Positions 46,971-56,980 of a stretch of DNA of 64,000 nt are shown here, piece after piece; within the stretch, counting starts at the first letter, position 1; each line of letters opens with the position of its first letter. The stretch covers positions 1-64,000 of the forward strand of contig NZ_VCNP01000031.1 in the NCBI RefSeq assembly GCF_006782915.1, in the 5' to 3' direction. The translations under genes were made by a program, and so were the position numbers. This DNA comes from Streptomyces calvus (GTDB lineage Bacteria; Actinomycetota; Actinomycetes; Streptomycetales; Streptomycetaceae). The notes below the pieces were generated by a model, which worked only from the letters and a program-made list of their open reading frames with translations, was not told the origin of the DNA and did no database searches.

Positions 46971-47852
46971 ATGAGCTTTGGGCAGGGGGGACCTCAACAG
47001 CAGTGGGATCCCTGGAAACCGAATTCCCAGCAGCCGTGGAACAGCGGCGGCGCCGACCAGTCACCCGACTGGGCGGCGCTCGCCGAAGCCTCCGAGGCGC
47101 GCGCGAAGCGGCGTCGGCTGCTGTTCATCGGCGGCGGCGCCCTGGCAACCGTCGCGATAGGCGCGGCCGTGGCGGTGGCGGTCGTCTCGGCGAACGGCGG
47201 CAACGAGGCCTCGCCGGGCCCTTCCACCCAGCTGCCCGGCACCGCTGACATACCGAGCGCCACGGGCACCGTCCCGTCGTTCGCCCCGACCAGCGCCCCG
47301 CCCCCGCTGGACCCGAAGGACTTCATCGCCAGCGCGAAGAAGGACAAGGCTCCGCTGAGCCCCGACATCCTCTTCCCGGGCACCCAGCTGACCATGGGTG
47401 AGACGGTCTACAAGAAGGGCCCCACCGCCGACACCGAGAAGTGCGCGTCGGCCGCCAAGGCCACGCTGCCCAAGGTCCTCGACGACAACGGCTGCACCCG
47501 CCTGATCCGCGTCACCTACACCAAGGACGACGTGGCGGTCACGGTCGGCGTGGCCCTGTTCGACACCGAGGCGCAGGCGACCAGGGCCAAGCAGCAGGCC
47601 GACGACAAGAGCATCGTCAAGTCCCTGTCGGGCGGCGGCGTCAAGGACTTCTGCGTCGGCGCGGTCTGCCGCTCCACCACCAACTCCTACGGCCGCTACG
47701 CCTACTTCACCCTGGCCGGCTTCACCGACGGCAAGGACGTGACGACCAAGGACACGGCCGTCTTCGCCACCGGCGACGACCTTCAGGAGTTCACGTTCCG
47801 TCAGATCCGGCGCAGGGGCGAGGCGCAGGCCTCGGCGGCGGCGAACGAGTGA
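46971..47852 (+). CDS. membrane-anchored hypothetical protein
   Basis: 293 residues. The N-terminus is Gln/Pro/Trp-rich (MSFGQGGPQQQWDPWKPNSQ), then a basic KRRRLLFIGGG leads into one transmembrane helix (ALATVAIGAAVAVAVVSANG, about residues 55-74). A Ser/Pro linker and an extracellular domain of about 190 residues with three spaced cysteines (EKCASAA, NGCTRL and DFCVGAVC) follow. Similar proteins are common in Streptomyces beside truA, but function is unknown. It is divergent from the GT87 gene. Confidence 0.8.
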   Translation: MSFGQGGPQQQWDPWKPNSQQPWNSGGADQSPDWAALAEASEARAKRRRLLFIGGGALATVAIGAAVAVAVVSANGGNEASPGPSTQLPGTADIPSATGTVPSFAPTSAPPPLDPKDFIASAKKDKAPLSPDILFPGTQLTMGETVYKKGPTADTEKCASAAKATLPKVLDDNGCTRLIRVTYTKDDVAVTVGVALFDTEAQATRAKQQADDKSIVKSLSGGGVKDFCVGAVCRSTTNSYGRYAYFTLAGFTDGKDVTTKDTAVFATGDDLQEFTFRQIRRRGEAQASAAANE

Positions 47853-47874
47853 CGCCGCCGCCGGCGGGCCGGGT

Positions 47875-48732
47875 TCAGCAGCAGCCCGCCGTCGGCAGGC
47901 TGCGCTTGTTGCGGGCCTCCTTGCTGCGGGCCGCGAGGAGTTCGTCGGCCGGGTAGCCGACCTCCTCCAGGGTCAGGCCGTGGGGGCGTACGACGTGGAC
48001 GGCCGAGTCGCGGACGCCCGCGGCGAGGACCTGGCCCGGCCAGTCCGGCGGGCGGTGGCCGTCGCCGACGAACAGCAGCGCGCCGATCAGCGAGCGCACC
48101 ATGTTGTGGCAGAAGGCGTCCGCCCGGACGGTCGCCGTGATGATGCCGTCCTCGCCCCGCACCAGGCTCAGTTCCTGGAGCGTGCGGATCGTCGTCGCGC
48201 CCTCCCGGCGCTTGCAGTACGCGGCGAAGTCGTGCTCGCCGAGCAGCGCGCGGGCGGCCTCGTTCATCGCGTCGACGTCGAGCGGCCAGTCGTGCCACAG
48301 CACGTGTCCGCGCAGCAGCGGGTCGACGCCGCCGGGGTTGTCGGTGACGCGGTAGGCGTAGCGCCGCCAGATCGCGGCGAACCGGGCGTTGAATCCGGGC
48401 GGCGCCTCCCGCAGGGCCCAGACCCGTACGTCCTTGGGCAGCCGGCCGGCGAGCCGCTTGAGCAGCTTCTCCTTGTGCTCCGCCCACACTCCGGCGGGCA
48501 GGTCCACGTGCGCCACCTGGCCCCGTGCGTGCACCCCGGCATCGGTCCGTCCGGCCACGGTCAGCTCGTACGTCGTCGTCCCGGACCGGGTCACGGTCCG
48601 CAGGGCGTCCTCGATCTCCCCCTGCACGGTCCGCCGGCCCCCGGCCTGCTTGGCCCAGCCCGAGAACTCGGTGCCGTCGTAGGAAAGGTCCAGCCGCACC
48701 CGTACGAACCCGGGCTGTACTTCGTCGCTCAC
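47875..48732 (-). CDS. truA: tRNA pseudouridine synthase A
   Basis: Makes pseudouridine at positions 38-40 of the tRNA anticodon arm. 285 residues with the catalytic aspartate D64 in [18 protein letters not shown] and the conserved [16 protein letters not shown] start. It follows rplQ in the usual actinobacterial order but is separated from it by a terminator. The C-terminal RSLPTAGCC is a short extra tail. Confidence 0.96.
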   Translation of the reverse strand: MSDEVQPGFVRVRLDLSYDGTEFSGWAKQAGGRRTVQGEIEDALRTVTRSGTTTYELTVAGRTDAGVHARGQVAHVDLPAGVWAEHKEKLLKRLAGRLPKDVRVWALREAPPGFNARFAAIWRRYAYRVTDNPGGVDPLLRGHVLWHDWPLDVDAMNEAARALLGEHDFAAYCKRREGATTIRTLQELSLVRGEDGIITATVRADAFCHNMVRSLIGALLFVGDGHRPPDWPGQVLAAGVRDSAVHVVRPHGLTLEEVGYPADELLAARSKEARNKRSLPTAGCC

Positions 48733-48758
48733 CCAGAGATCCTCTCACCCACACGAAA

Positions 48759-48790
48759 GCGGGCCCGTTCCTGGAAGGGAACGGGCCCGC
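48759..48790 (-). terminator. intrinsic terminator of the alpha operon
   Basis: Perfect 13-bp stem GCGGGCCCGTTCC / GGAACGGGCCCGC with a 6-base loop, between rplQ and truA. On the minus strand it is followed by TTTCGTGT. It should end most rplQ transcripts. Confidence 0.82.
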
Positions 48791-48871
48791 GACGCCCTGA
48801 AGGGGCGCGGAGAACTACGCGGCCGGCCGCGGCGAGCCGCGGCCGCCGGTCGACAGCTCTCGGCAGAACGC

Positions 48872-49372
48872 TTACGCGTCCTTCGACTCCTCGGCCGGGG
48901 CCTCGGCAGCCTCGTCGGCCTTGGCCTCGACGGCCTCGTCCTTCTTGAGGGCGTCTTCCTTGACCGCGCGCTTGGTGGCGGCCTCGGCCTCGCCGGTCGC
49001 CTCCTGAGCCACCGTCAGCGCCTCGACCAGCTCGATGACGGCCATGGGCGCGTTGTCGCCACGGCGGTTACCGATCTTGGTGATGCGGGTGTAGCCACCG
49101 GGACGGTTCTCGTAGCGCGGGCCGATCTCGGTGAAGAGCGTGTGGACGACGCTCTTGTCCGTGATGACCTGGAGCACCTGACGGCGGTTGTGAAGGTCGC
49201 CCTTCTTCGCCTTGGTGACCAGACGCTCGGCGTACGGACGCAGCTTGCGCGCCTTCGCCTCGGTGGTGGTGATGCGGCCGTGCTCGAAGAGCGACTTCGC
49301 GAGGTTCGCGAGCATCAGCTTCTCGTGCGCGGCACTGCCGCCCAGACGGGCACCCTTGGTGGGCTTCGGCAT
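48872..49372 (-). CDS. rplQ: 50S ribosomal protein L17
   Basis: Large-subunit protein near the exit tunnel. 166 residues: the conserved part ([20 protein letters not shown] to [15 protein letters not shown]) is normal, and an Ala/Glu/Lys-rich acidic tail of about 45 residues is added, as is common in actinobacteria. 168 bp separate it from rpoA. Confidence 0.97.
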   Translation of the reverse strand: MPKPTKGARLGGSAAHEKLMLANLAKSLFEHGRITTTEAKARKLRPYAERLVTKAKKGDLHNRRQVLQVITDKSVVHTLFTEIGPRYENRPGGYTRITKIGNRRGDNAPMAVIELVEALTVAQEATGEAEAATKRAVKEDALKKDEAVEAKADEAAEAPAEESKDA

Positions 49373-49540
49373 GGTTCTTCTCCTGTGTGTCTGCCCCGGC
49401 CGTGTCAGGTACCGGGGTCAGTATCCGAGCAGACGGTTGCCTGTCGGAGATCCGGTCGCCTTCTCAAGCGCCGGAAGGGCCCGCGCCCCGTAAGGGGCGC
49501 GGCGCACTGCGCGACCAGCCACAACGGACCGGCGGCCGAA

Positions 49541-50560
49541 TCAGTACTGCTCGGTCTCCACGAAACCGGCGTCGGCGTCGTCATCGGCGCCGAAGGCGTC
49601 GGCGGCGGTCGGGTCGAATCCGGGCGGGCTGTCCTTGAGGGCCAGGCCCATGCCGGCCAGCTTCGCCTTGACCTCGTCGATCGACTTCGCACCGAAGTTG
49701 CGGATGTCGAGCAGGTCGGCCTCGGAACGCGCGACGAGCTCACCCACGGAGTGGATGCCCTCACGCTTGAGGCAGTTGTACGACCGAACGGTGAGCTCCA
49801 GCTCCTCGATCGGCAGCGCCAGGTCGGCGGCGAGGGCGGCGTCCGTCGGGGACGGGCCCATGTCGATGCCCTCGGCGTCGATGTTGAGCTCGCGCGCCAG
49901 ACCGAACAGCTCGACCAGGGTCTTGCCGGCCGACGCCATGGCGTCACGGGGACGCATGGCCTGCTTGGTCTCGACGTCGACGATCAGCTTGTCGAAGTCG
50001 GTGCGCTGCTCGACACGGGTCGCCTCGACCTTGTAGGTGACCTTGAGGACCGGCGAGTAGATCGAGTCGACCGGAATCCGGCCGATCTCCTGGCCCACCT
50101 GCTTGTTCTGCACGGCGGAGACGTAACCGCGGCCGCGCTCGACCGTCAGCTCCATCTCCAGCTTGCCCTTGCCGTTGAGCGTGGCGAGGACGAGGTCGGG
50201 GTTGTGCACCTCGACACCGGCCGGCGGGGCGATGTCGGCGGCGGTGACCAGACCCGGGCCCTGCTTGCGCAGGTACATCACGACCGGCTCGTCGTGCTCC
50301 GAGGAGACGACCAGCTGCTTGATGTTGAGGATCAGGTCGGTGACGTCCTCCTTGACGCCCGGCACGGTGGTGAACTCGTGCAGGACGCCGTCGATGCGGA
50401 TGCTGGTGACAGCGGCACCGGGGATCGACGACAGGAGGGTGCGGCGGAGCGAGTTGCCGAGGGTGTAGCCGAAGCCCGGCTCCAGCGGCTCGATCACGAA
50501 CCGGGAGCGGAATTCGTCGACGACCTCTTCGGTCAACGAGGGACGCTGAGCGATCAGCAT
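49541..50560 (-). CDS. rpoA: DNA-directed RNA polymerase subunit alpha
   Basis: 339 residues. N-terminal dimerisation domain with [20 protein letters not shown] and [13 protein letters not shown], and a C-terminal DNA- and activator-binding domain with [16 protein letters not shown] and [18 protein letters not shown]. rpsD, which precedes rpoA in many bacteria, is absent here; in Streptomyces it lies elsewhere. Confidence 0.98.
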   Translation of the reverse strand: MLIAQRPSLTEEVVDEFRSRFVIEPLEPGFGYTLGNSLRRTLLSSIPGAAVTSIRIDGVLHEFTTVPGVKEDVTDLILNIKQLVVSSEHDEPVVMYLRKQGPGLVTAADIAPPAGVEVHNPDLVLATLNGKGKLEMELTVERGRGYVSAVQNKQVGQEIGRIPVDSIYSPVLKVTYKVEATRVEQRTDFDKLIVDVETKQAMRPRDAMASAGKTLVELFGLARELNIDAEGIDMGPSPTDAALAADLALPIEELELTVRSYNCLKREGIHSVGELVARSEADLLDIRNFGAKSIDEVKAKLAGMGLALKDSPPGFDPTAADAFGADDDADAGFVETEQY

Positions 50561-50710
50561 GTGTGGATCAGATCCTTCTTTCGTGGACGCCCGCTATTTG
50601 ACGTCCGACGGAAACCGCACCCGGTGAAAAGTGCGGGTACTGCAAGGGTACGGGCGATACGGCGCTTACGTGCCGTACCGCCCGGAACCCGAAGCCGATC
50701 GAAGCGGCCG

Positions 50711-50849
50711 TGCGTCAGACGCGGCGGCGCTTCGGCGGGCGGCAGCCGTGCTGTGACATTGCGGGGGACGACCCCCGCACCCCCAGCAGGGCGCCGACCG
50801 ACCGAGCCGGTGCGTCAGACGCGGCGGCGCTTCGGCGGGCGGCAGCCGT
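50711..50849. repeat. 100-bp-spaced duplication of the rpsK 3' end
   Basis: The 39 bases at 50811-50849, which encode the last residues of S11 and its stop, recur exactly at 50711-50749. The second copy still reads [10 protein letters not shown] and a stop on the minus strand. Between them lies a 7-bp stem GCGGGGG-ACGA-CCCCCGC. The space rpsK-rpoA is 254 bp. Confidence 0.92.
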
Positions 50850-51219
50850 TGTGCGGGGTCGGGGTGACGTCCTGGATGGAGCCGACCTCGAGGCCCGTGG
50901 CCTGCAGGGAGCGGATCGCGGTCTCACGACCGGAGCCCGGGCCCTTGACGAACACGTCGACCTTGCGCATGCCGTGCTCCTGGGCGCGGCGGGCGGCCGA
51001 CTCGGCGGCCATCTGCGCGGCGAACGGCGTGGACTTCCGGGAGCCCTTGAAGCCGACGTGGCCGGCGGAGGCCCAGGAGATCACGTTGCCGGACGGGTCC
51101 GTGATCGAGACGATCGTGTTGTTGAACGTGCTCTTGATGTGCGCGTGGCCGTGAGCGACGTTCTTCTTTTCCTTGCGGCGCACCTTCTTGGCAGCGCCCT
51201 GACGACCCTTGGGGGGCAT
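50815..51219 (-). CDS. rpsK: 30S ribosomal protein S11
   Basis: Platform protein of the small subunit. 134 residues with [20 protein letters not shown] and the C-terminal [18 protein letters not shown], all standard. It lies between rpsM and rpoA. Its 3' end is duplicated 100 bp downstream. Confidence 0.98.
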   Translation of the reverse strand: MPPKGRQGAAKKVRRKEKKNVAHGHAHIKSTFNNTIVSITDPSGNVISWASAGHVGFKGSRKSTPFAAQMAAESAARRAQEHGMRKVDVFVKGPGSGRETAIRSLQATGLEVGSIQDVTPTPHNGCRPPKRRRV

Positions 51220-51283
51220 CTGTAACTCCTACGGGAGGTGGTCGGTCCTACAGCGAAGACCGTGGACAGAGGTCCGCTGCGGA

Positions 51284-51664
51284 CTACTTCTTGCCCGGCT
51301 TCTTCTTGCCGGCGATGGCGCGACGCGGGCCCTTGCGGGTACGCGCGTTGGTGCTGGTGCGCTGACCGCGGACGGGCAGACCGCGACGGTGACGCAGACC
51401 CTGGTAGGTGCCGATCTCGACCTTGCGGCGGATGTCGGCCTGGATCTCGCGACGGAGGTCACCCTCGGTCTTGATGTTGTTGTCGACGTACTCGCGGATC
51501 GCGACGAGCTGCTCCTCGGAGAGGTCGCGAACGCGGGTGTTCGGGTCGACGCCGGTGGCGGCCAGCGTCTGCTGCGAAAGGGTCCGGCCGATGCCGAACA
51601 CGTAGGTGAGGGCGATCTCCACGCGCTTTTCGCGCGGGATGTCAACACCGGAAACGCGTGCCAT
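51284..51664 (-). CDS. rpsM: 30S ribosomal protein S13
   Basis: Head protein of the small subunit that contacts the P-site tRNA. 126 residues from [20 protein letters not shown], with the helix-two-turn-helix and [16 protein letters not shown] tail. It opens rpsM-rpsK-rpoA-rplQ. The 189 bp between it and rpmJ contain GC-rich dyads but no gene. Confidence 0.97.
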   Translation of the reverse strand: MARVSGVDIPREKRVEIALTYVFGIGRTLSQQTLAATGVDPNTRVRDLSEEQLVAIREYVDNNIKTEGDLRREIQADIRRKVEIGTYQGLRHRRGLPVRGQRTSTNARTRKGPRRAIAGKKKPGKK

Positions 51665-51853
51665 TCAATGGCTCCAGTTGATTGTCGGAGGTCTTCCACA
51701 GGACCGGCTCCCAGCCGCCGTACCAGGTACGAACTGGGTCCCCAGCCTCCGAGCCGGGGGTGTCGAGCCGTACGGCTCGGGCCCTGCGTATGAACATGTT
51801 GCTCGCGTCGCGCGAAGTTCTGCGGAAGTCGCAGAGGGTCGATCGTGCTGCGG

Positions 51854-51967
51854 TCAGCCCTGGCGCTGCTTGTGGCGCGGGTTCTCGCAGATGATCATGA
51901 CCCGGCCGTGACGGCGGATCACCCTGCACTTGTCGCAGATCTTCTTGACGCTCGGCTTGACCTTCAT
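51854..51967 (-). CDS. rpmJ: 50S ribosomal protein L36 (zinc-binding form)
   Basis: 37 residues, [20 protein letters not shown] then [17 protein letters not shown]. The ligands C11, C14, C27 and H32 form the usual zinc site, so this is the zinc-containing paralogue. Streptomyces may carry a cysteine-free copy elsewhere, used under zinc limitation. It lies between infA and rpsM. Confidence 0.97.
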   Translation of the reverse strand: MKVKPSVKKICDKCRVIRRHGRVMIICENPRHKQRQG

Positions 51968-52027
51968 GGGATGTGAGGTTCTCCGGGTCAGTGCCACCGC
52001 CCCGGCGAGCCGGGGCGCGGGCAAGAT

Positions 52028-52249
52028 CTACTTGTACCGGTAGACGATCCGGCCACGCGTCAGGTCGTACGGAGAGAGCTCCACCACGACCCGGTCGTCA
52101 GGGAGGATGCGGATGTAGTGCATGCGCATCTTGCCGCTGATGTGTGCCAGGACCTGGTGGCCGTTCTGGAGCTCGACCTTGAACATGGCGTTCGGAAGAG
52201 ACTCGACGACAGTGCCCTCGATCTCGATGGCACCTTGCTTCTTGGCCAC
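52028..52249 (-). CDS. infA: translation initiation factor IF-1
   Basis: 73-residue OB-fold factor that occupies the A site during initiation. Starts at GTG 52249 ([20 protein letters not shown]) and ends [10 protein letters not shown]. The 153 bp upstream, after map, include TAGACT at 52343-52348 on the minus strand, a reasonable -10 box, so infA-rpmJ may have its own promoter. Confidence 0.97.
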   Translation of the reverse strand: MAKKQGAIEIEGTVVESLPNAMFKVELQNGHQVLAHISGKMRMHYIRILPDDRVVVELSPYDLTRGRIVYRYK

Positions 52250-52402
52250 GCTTCGCCCTTCGAATCGACTACCTTGATCGACTCCGCGCGTGCACCGTGT
52301 TGAGTACATGCAGGCATGCGGGTGCACAAGAGCCGACGAGTCAGTCTACGTCAGCGCACCCGGAAAGACGAATCGGGGAAGTCTGCCCCACCCGGCTGAT
52401 CC

Positions 52403-53239
52403 TTAACCGAGCGGATCCGGCGCCGCCGTGACGCCCAGCTCGGCCAGCTTGGCCCTGCCGCCGTCGGGAGCCGTGAGGACCAGCGGGCCCTGCTCGGTCA
52501 GGGCGACGGAGTGCTCCCAGTGGGAGGACCAGGTGCCGTCGGTGGTGACGACCGTCCAGTCGTCCTCCAGGACCTCGGTGCGCGGGGTGCCCAGCGAGAC
52601 CATCGGCTCGATGGCCAGGCAGAAGCCCGGAACCAGCTTGGGGCCCTTGCCGCGGCGGCGGTCGACGTAGTTCAGCAGGTGCGGGTCCATGTGCATCTCG
52701 GTGCCGATGCCGTGGCCGCCGTAGTCCTCGATGATCCCGTACTTGCCGCCGCCCGGCTTCGGCTGGCGGCGGATGTACGTCTCGATGGCACGGGAGACGT
52801 CCACGAGCCGGTTGCCCTGCTTCATGGCCGCGATGCCGGCCCACATCGACTCCTCGGTCACCCGGGACAGCTCGACCAGCTCCGGGGAGTGACCGGACCC
52901 CACGAACGCGGTGTAGGCGGCGTCGCCGTGCCAGCCGTCGACGATCGCGCCGCAGTCGATGGAGATGACGTCGCCGTCCTTGAGGACCACGTCGTCGGAG
53001 GGGATGCCGTGGACGACGACCTCGTTCACGGAGGTGCAGATGGTGGCCGGGAAACCGCCGTAGCCGAGGAAGTTCGGCTTGGCGTTGTGCTCGGCGAGCA
53101 CCTTGCGGGCCACCTGGTCCAGGTCCTTCGTCGTGGCCCCGGGCACTGCGGCCTCACGGGTGGCCGCGTGGATGGCGGCGACGACCAGCCCCGCCTCACG
53201 CATCTTGGCGATCTGCTCGGGGCTCTTGATCTGCACCAT
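52403..53239 (-). CDS. map: methionine aminopeptidase, type I
   Basis: Removes N-terminal methionine from new proteins. 278 residues from ATG 53239. The metal ligands are seen in SIDCGAIVDGWHGDAAY, EDYGGHGIGTEMH, CLAIEPMVSLG and HWEHSVALTE. The longer upstream frame covers the GC-rich adk-map spacer and is not used. Confidence 0.96.
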   Translation of the reverse strand: MVQIKSPEQIAKMREAGLVVAAIHAATREAAVPGATTKDLDQVARKVLAEHNAKPNFLGYGGFPATICTSVNEVVVHGIPSDDVVLKDGDVISIDCGAIVDGWHGDAAYTAFVGSGHSPELVELSRVTEESMWAGIAAMKQGNRLVDVSRAIETYIRRQPKPGGGKYGIIEDYGGHGIGTEMHMDPHLLNYVDRRRGKGPKLVPGFCLAIEPMVSLGTPRTEVLEDDWTVVTTDGTWSSHWEHSVALTEQGPLVLTAPDGGRAKLAELGVTAAPDPLG

Positions 53240-53433
53240 GGGGACGACGGCCTTTCTTGGACCGGAGAACGGAAACGAACGCTTCCCACGATACGGGCCG
53301 GAGCCGGGCCCGCCGCGGGCGGACGTGCTCCCCCTGCCGTGAGGGCCCGGGAGACACCCGGGACGGCGCGGGCGCACGCGGCGACGGCGACGCCTCGTCG
53401 GCGCCGGGCCGCGCGACACACCCCCGCCACGCC

Positions 53434-53467
53434 GCAGCCGCGGCCCCCCGAAAGGAGCCGCGGCTGC
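53434..53467 (-). terminator. hairpin between adk and map
   Basis: Perfect 11-bp stem GCAGCCGCGGC / GCCGCGGCTGC with a 12-base loop, 13 bp after the adk stop. No T-run follows. It may attenuate map transcription or stabilise the secY-adk mRNA end. Confidence 0.6.
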
Positions 53468-53479
53468 CGTCACGTAGAC

Positions 53480-54133
53480 CTACTGCTCGCGCTTCAGCGC
53501 CTCCAGCGCCCGCCCGGTGACCTCGTCGACGGCGCCCATCGCGGAGATGGTGACGACCAGGCCCTGCGCCTTGTAGTAGTCGATGATCGGCTCGGTCTGC
53601 GTGTGGTAGACCTCCAGCCGCGTCCGGACGGTCTCCTCGGAGTCGTCGTCGCGCTGGTACAGCTCACCGCCGCAGATGTCGCAGACACCGTCCTGCTTCG
53701 GCGGGCTGTACGTCGCGTGGAAGACGTGCGCGGAGTCCTTGCGGCAGATCCGCCGACCGGCGATCCGCTTGACGACCTCTTCCTCGGGGGCTTCCAGGTC
53801 GAGGACCGCGTCCAGCGTGATGCCCTCGGTCGTCAGCAGCTCGTCCAGCGCCTCGGCCTGCGACACGTTGCGCGGGAAACCGTCCAGCAGGAAGCCGCCC
53901 TCGGCGTCGGGCTGCTCCATGCGGTCCTTGGCCATGGCGATGGTGACCTCGTCCGGAACCAGGTTGCCGGCGTCCATGTAGGACTTGGCGAGCTTCCCGA
54001 GCTCGGTCTGCCGGCTGATGTTGGCGCGGAACAGGTCGCCCGTGGAGATGTGCGGGATGCGCAGTTTCTCGGCAAGGCGGGTGGCCTGTGTGCCCTTCCC
54101 AGCACCCGGCGGCCCGACGAGGACGATTCGCAT
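53480..54133 (-). CDS. adk: adenylate kinase
   Basis: Interconverts ATP + AMP and 2 ADP. 217 residues with P-loop GPPGAGKGTQ (7-16), AMP-binding DGFPRNVSQAEAL, and a long LID domain containing RRICRKDSAHVFHA and CDICGGELYQRDDD, whose cysteines suggest a metal-stabilised lid. The ATG overlaps the secY stop (TGATG). Confidence 0.97.
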   Translation of the reverse strand: MRIVLVGPPGAGKGTQATRLAEKLRIPHISTGDLFRANISRQTELGKLAKSYMDAGNLVPDEVTIAMAKDRMEQPDAEGGFLLDGFPRNVSQAEALDELLTTEGITLDAVLDLEAPEEEVVKRIAGRRICRKDSAHVFHATYSPPKQDGVCDICGGELYQRDDDSEETVRTRLEVYHTQTEPIIDYYKAQGLVVTISAMGAVDEVTGRALEALKREQ

Positions 54134-55446
54134 CAGCGGAGGAACCCTTCGTAATTGCGCTGCTGGAGCTGGCTCTCGATCTGCTTCACCGTCTCGAGGC
54201 CCACACCCACGATGATCAGGATGCTGGTGCCGCCGAAGGGGAAGTTCTGGTTTGCCCCGAAACCAACCAACGCCATCGTCGGTACGAGAGCGATCAGACC
54301 CAAGTACAGCGAACCCGGCCAGGTGATCCGGTTGAGCACGTAGCTCAGGTACTCAGCGGTCGGTCGGCCAGCCCGGATGCCCGGGATGAAGCCACCATAC
54401 TTCTTCATGTTGTCGGCGACTTCCTCGGGGTTGAAGGAGATCGCCACGTAGAAGAACGCGAAGAAAACGATGAGCAAGAAGTACAAGCTGACGTAAATCG
54501 GGTGGTCGCCCTTCACCAGGTGCGCCTCGATCCAGGTCTTCCAACCCGAGGTGCCGCTGGAGAACTGCGCGATGAGGGCCGGGATGTAGAGCAGCGACGA
54601 GGCGAAGATGACGGGAATCACACCCGCCTGGTTCACCTTGAGCGGGATGTACGTGGACGTACCGCCGTAGGAACGACGGCCGATCATGCGCTTCGCGTAC
54701 TGGACGGGGATCCTGCGCTGCGCCTGCTCGACGAAGACGACCAGGCCGACCATGACCAGGCCCACGGCGATGACGGTGCCGAACTCGATCCAGCCGTCCG
54801 CGAGGCTGCCCTGCTCCTTGATGGCCCACAGGGCGGAGGGGAAGGTCGCGGCGATCGAGATGAACATCAGGATCGACATGCCGTTGCCGATGCCGCGGTC
54901 GGTGATGAGCTCACCGAGCCACATGACGACGGCCGTACCGGCGGTCATGGTGATGACCATGGTGATGGTCACGAAGATCGACTGGTCCGGGACGATCTGG
55001 CTCGCGACCGGGCAGCCCTGGAAGAGGGCGCCGCTGCGGGCGGTGGCCACCAGGCCGGTACCCTGCAGGATGGCGAGCGCGACCGTCAGGTAACGGGTGT
55101 ACTGCGTGATCTTCGCCGTGCCGGCCTGGCCCTCCTTCTTGAGGGCTTCCAGGCGCGGAATCACCACGGTCAGCAGCTGCAGAATGATGCTCGCCGTGAT
55201 GTAGGGCATGATGCCCAGCGCGAAGACCGTGATCTGGAGCAGCGCGCCGCCACTGAACATGTTCACCAGACCGAAGAGGCCCTGGTTCGCCTGGGCCGCG
55301 TCGATACAGGTCTGGACGTTCCGGTAGTCGACACCCGGGATCGGGATGTGCGTACCGACCCGGTACACCACGATGATGCCGAGCGTGAAGAGCAGCTTCT
55401 TGCGCAGGTCGGGCGTCTTGAACGCCCGGGCGAACGCGGTGAGCAC
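54133..55446 (-). CDS. secY: protein translocase subunit SecY
   Basis: Central channel of the Sec translocon; exports the signal-peptide proteins of this window. 437 residues with about ten transmembrane helices. It starts MLTAFARAFKTPDLRKKLLF and includes the conserved GIMPYITASIILQLL and PGIRAGRPTAEYL regions. It is separated from rplO by 244 bp with a strong hairpin, so secY-adk-map may be a separate transcription unit. Confidence 0.97.
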   Translation of the reverse strand: MLTAFARAFKTPDLRKKLLFTLGIIVVYRVGTHIPIPGVDYRNVQTCIDAAQANQGLFGLVNMFSGGALLQITVFALGIMPYITASIILQLLTVVIPRLEALKKEGQAGTAKITQYTRYLTVALAILQGTGLVATARSGALFQGCPVASQIVPDQSIFVTITMVITMTAGTAVVMWLGELITDRGIGNGMSILMFISIAATFPSALWAIKEQGSLADGWIEFGTVIAVGLVMVGLVVFVEQAQRRIPVQYAKRMIGRRSYGGTSTYIPLKVNQAGVIPVIFASSLLYIPALIAQFSSGTSGWKTWIEAHLVKGDHPIYVSLYFLLIVFFAFFYVAISFNPEEVADNMKKYGGFIPGIRAGRPTAEYLSYVLNRITWPGSLYLGLIALVPTMALVGFGANQNFPFGGTSILIIVGVGLETVKQIESQLQQRNYEGFLR

Positions 55447-55620
55447 GGTGCCTCCTGCGACCCCCCGCGCAACTGCGTCAAGGGTGACGGTCTTGAGATT
55501 CCGACTAAGGACGATTACGTAACGGTCAACTGCCGCCCTGAGTGCCCCGCGTGGGGCGCCCGAGGTAATCGGGCAGCGCAGGCCACCTTACCGGCGAGAC
55601 TGCCGCCCTAGGAACGACCA

Positions 55621-55654
55621 ACCGGGGATACCCCATTTGTGGGGTATCCCCGGT
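55621..55654. terminator. perfect 15-bp hairpin between rplO and secY
   Basis: ACCGGGGATACCCCA / TGGGGTATCCCCGGT around a TTTG loop, 37 bp beyond the rplO stop. No T-run follows on either strand. It is well placed to terminate or attenuate the spc transcript before secY. Confidence 0.75.
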
Positions 55655-55690
55655 CGGGATCGCTCTACGTCATCGAGACACCTGACGGGG

Positions 55691-56146
55691 TCAGACGAGC
55701 TCGGTGACGGTACCGCCGGCGGCGGTGATCTTCTCCTTGGCGGAGCCGGAGACGGCGTCGACCGTCACCTGCAGCGCCACGGAGATCTCGCCCTGGCCCA
55801 GGACCTTGACGAGGCTGTTCTTGCGCACGGCACCCTTGGCGACCAGGTCCTCGACCGTGACCTCTCCGCCCTCGGGGTAGAGGGAGGCGAGCTTGTCCAG
55901 GTTGACGACCTGGTACTCGGTCTTGAACGGGTTCTTGAAGCCCTTCAGCTTCGGGAGGCGCATGTGCAGCGGCATCTGGCCACCCTCGAAGCGCTCCGGA
56001 ACCTGGTAACGGGCCTTGGTGCCCTTCGTACCACGACCGGCCGTCTTACCCTTCGACGCCTCACCACGACCGACACGGGTCTTGGCGGTCTTGGCGCCCG
56101 GGGCGGGACGGAGGTTGTGGATCTTGAGCGGGTTGTTCTCCGCCAT
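55691..56146 (-). CDS. rplO: 50S ribosomal protein L15
   Basis: 151 residues, from [20 protein letters not shown], with the basic glycine-rich [19 protein letters not shown] segment and the globular C-terminal half. Last ribosomal gene before the hairpin and secY. It starts 2 bp after the rpmD stop. Confidence 0.97.
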   Translation of the reverse strand: MAENNPLKIHNLRPAPGAKTAKTRVGRGEASKGKTAGRGTKGTKARYQVPERFEGGQMPLHMRLPKLKGFKNPFKTEYQVVNLDKLASLYPEGGEVTVEDLVAKGAVRKNSLVKVLGQGEISVALQVTVDAVSGSAKEKITAAGGTVTELV

Positions 56147-56148
56147 GA

Positions 56149-56331
56149 TCAGTCGACCTCCTCGACCGTCACGAGGTGGCGGACGGTGTGCACCATGCCG
56201 CGGAACTCGGGGCGGTCCTCCTTGACGACCACGTCGTTGACCTTCTTCAGGCCAAGCGAACGCAGGGTGTCACGGTGGTTCTGCTTGCTGCCGATGTAGG
56301 ACTTGACCTGCGTGATCTTGAGCTGCGCCAT
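56149..56331 (-). CDS. rpmD: 50S ribosomal protein L30
   Basis: 60 residues, [20 protein letters not shown] to HLVTVEEVD, normal for bacterial L30. ATG 56331 lies 2 bp after the rpsE stop. The longer open frame upstream runs antiparallel to sense within rpsE and is not coding. Confidence 0.96.
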   Translation of the reverse strand: MAQLKITQVKSYIGSKQNHRDTLRSLGLKKVNDVVVKEDRPEFRGMVHTVRHLVTVEEVD

Positions 56332-56333
56332 GA

Positions 56334-56939
56334 TCACACACCCGCCCCGGCACGCGCACGGAGAAGAGCCGCGGGGGCGACGTCCTCGAGCGGCAGACCA
56401 CGGCGGGCCGCGATCTCCTCGGGACGCTGCAGGCCCTTGAGGGCCTCCACGGTCGCGTGCACGATGTTGATGGCGTTGTCGGAGCCGAGCGACTTCGACA
56501 GCACGTCGTGGATACCGGCGCACTCGAGCACGGCGCGCACCGGACCACCGGCGATCACACCGGTACCGGGCGACGCGGGCTTGAGCAGCACGACGCCGGC
56601 AGCCTTCTCACCCTGGATCGGGTGCGGGATGGTGCCCTGGATACGCGGGACCTTGAAGAAGTGCTTCTTGGCCTCCTCAACGCCCTTGGCGATGGCGGCC
56701 GGCACCTCCTTGGCCTTGCCGTATCCGACACCCACGGTGCCGTCACCGTCGCCCACCACGACCAGCGCGGTGAAGCTGAAGCGACGACCACCCTTCACAA
56801 CCTTGGCGACGCGGTTGATCGCGACGACGCGCTCAACGTACGCGGTCTTCTCGGCGGCAGCTGCGCCGCCGTCACGGCCCTTCCGGTCCCGCCGCTCGCC
56901 GCCACCGGCACCGCCACCGCGGCGCTGGGGTCCAGCCAT
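56334..56939 (-). CDS. rpsE: 30S ribosomal protein S5
   Basis: 201 residues. A Gly/Arg-rich N-terminal extension ([20 protein letters not shown]) precedes the double-stranded RNA-binding domain ([20 protein letters not shown]) and the C-terminal domain with [20 protein letters not shown]5 sets decoding accuracy. Confidence 0.97.
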   Translation of the reverse strand: MAGPQRRGGGAGGGERRDRKGRDGGAAAAEKTAYVERVVAINRVAKVVKGGRRFSFTALVVVGDGDGTVGVGYGKAKEVPAAIAKGVEEAKKHFFKVPRIQGTIPHPIQGEKAAGVVLLKPASPGTGVIAGGPVRAVLECAGIHDVLSKSLGSDNAINIVHATVEALKGLQRPEEIAARRGLPLEDVAPAALLRARAGAGV

Positions 56940-56980
56940 TGGAATTACCTCTCTCTGTTTCCGCTAGCTACGGAACCGGC

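Noticed and set aside
49541..50820. Missing rpsD treated as a deletion
   Set aside because: In Streptomyces rpsD normally lies outside the alpha operon, so its absence between rpsK and rpoA is expected.
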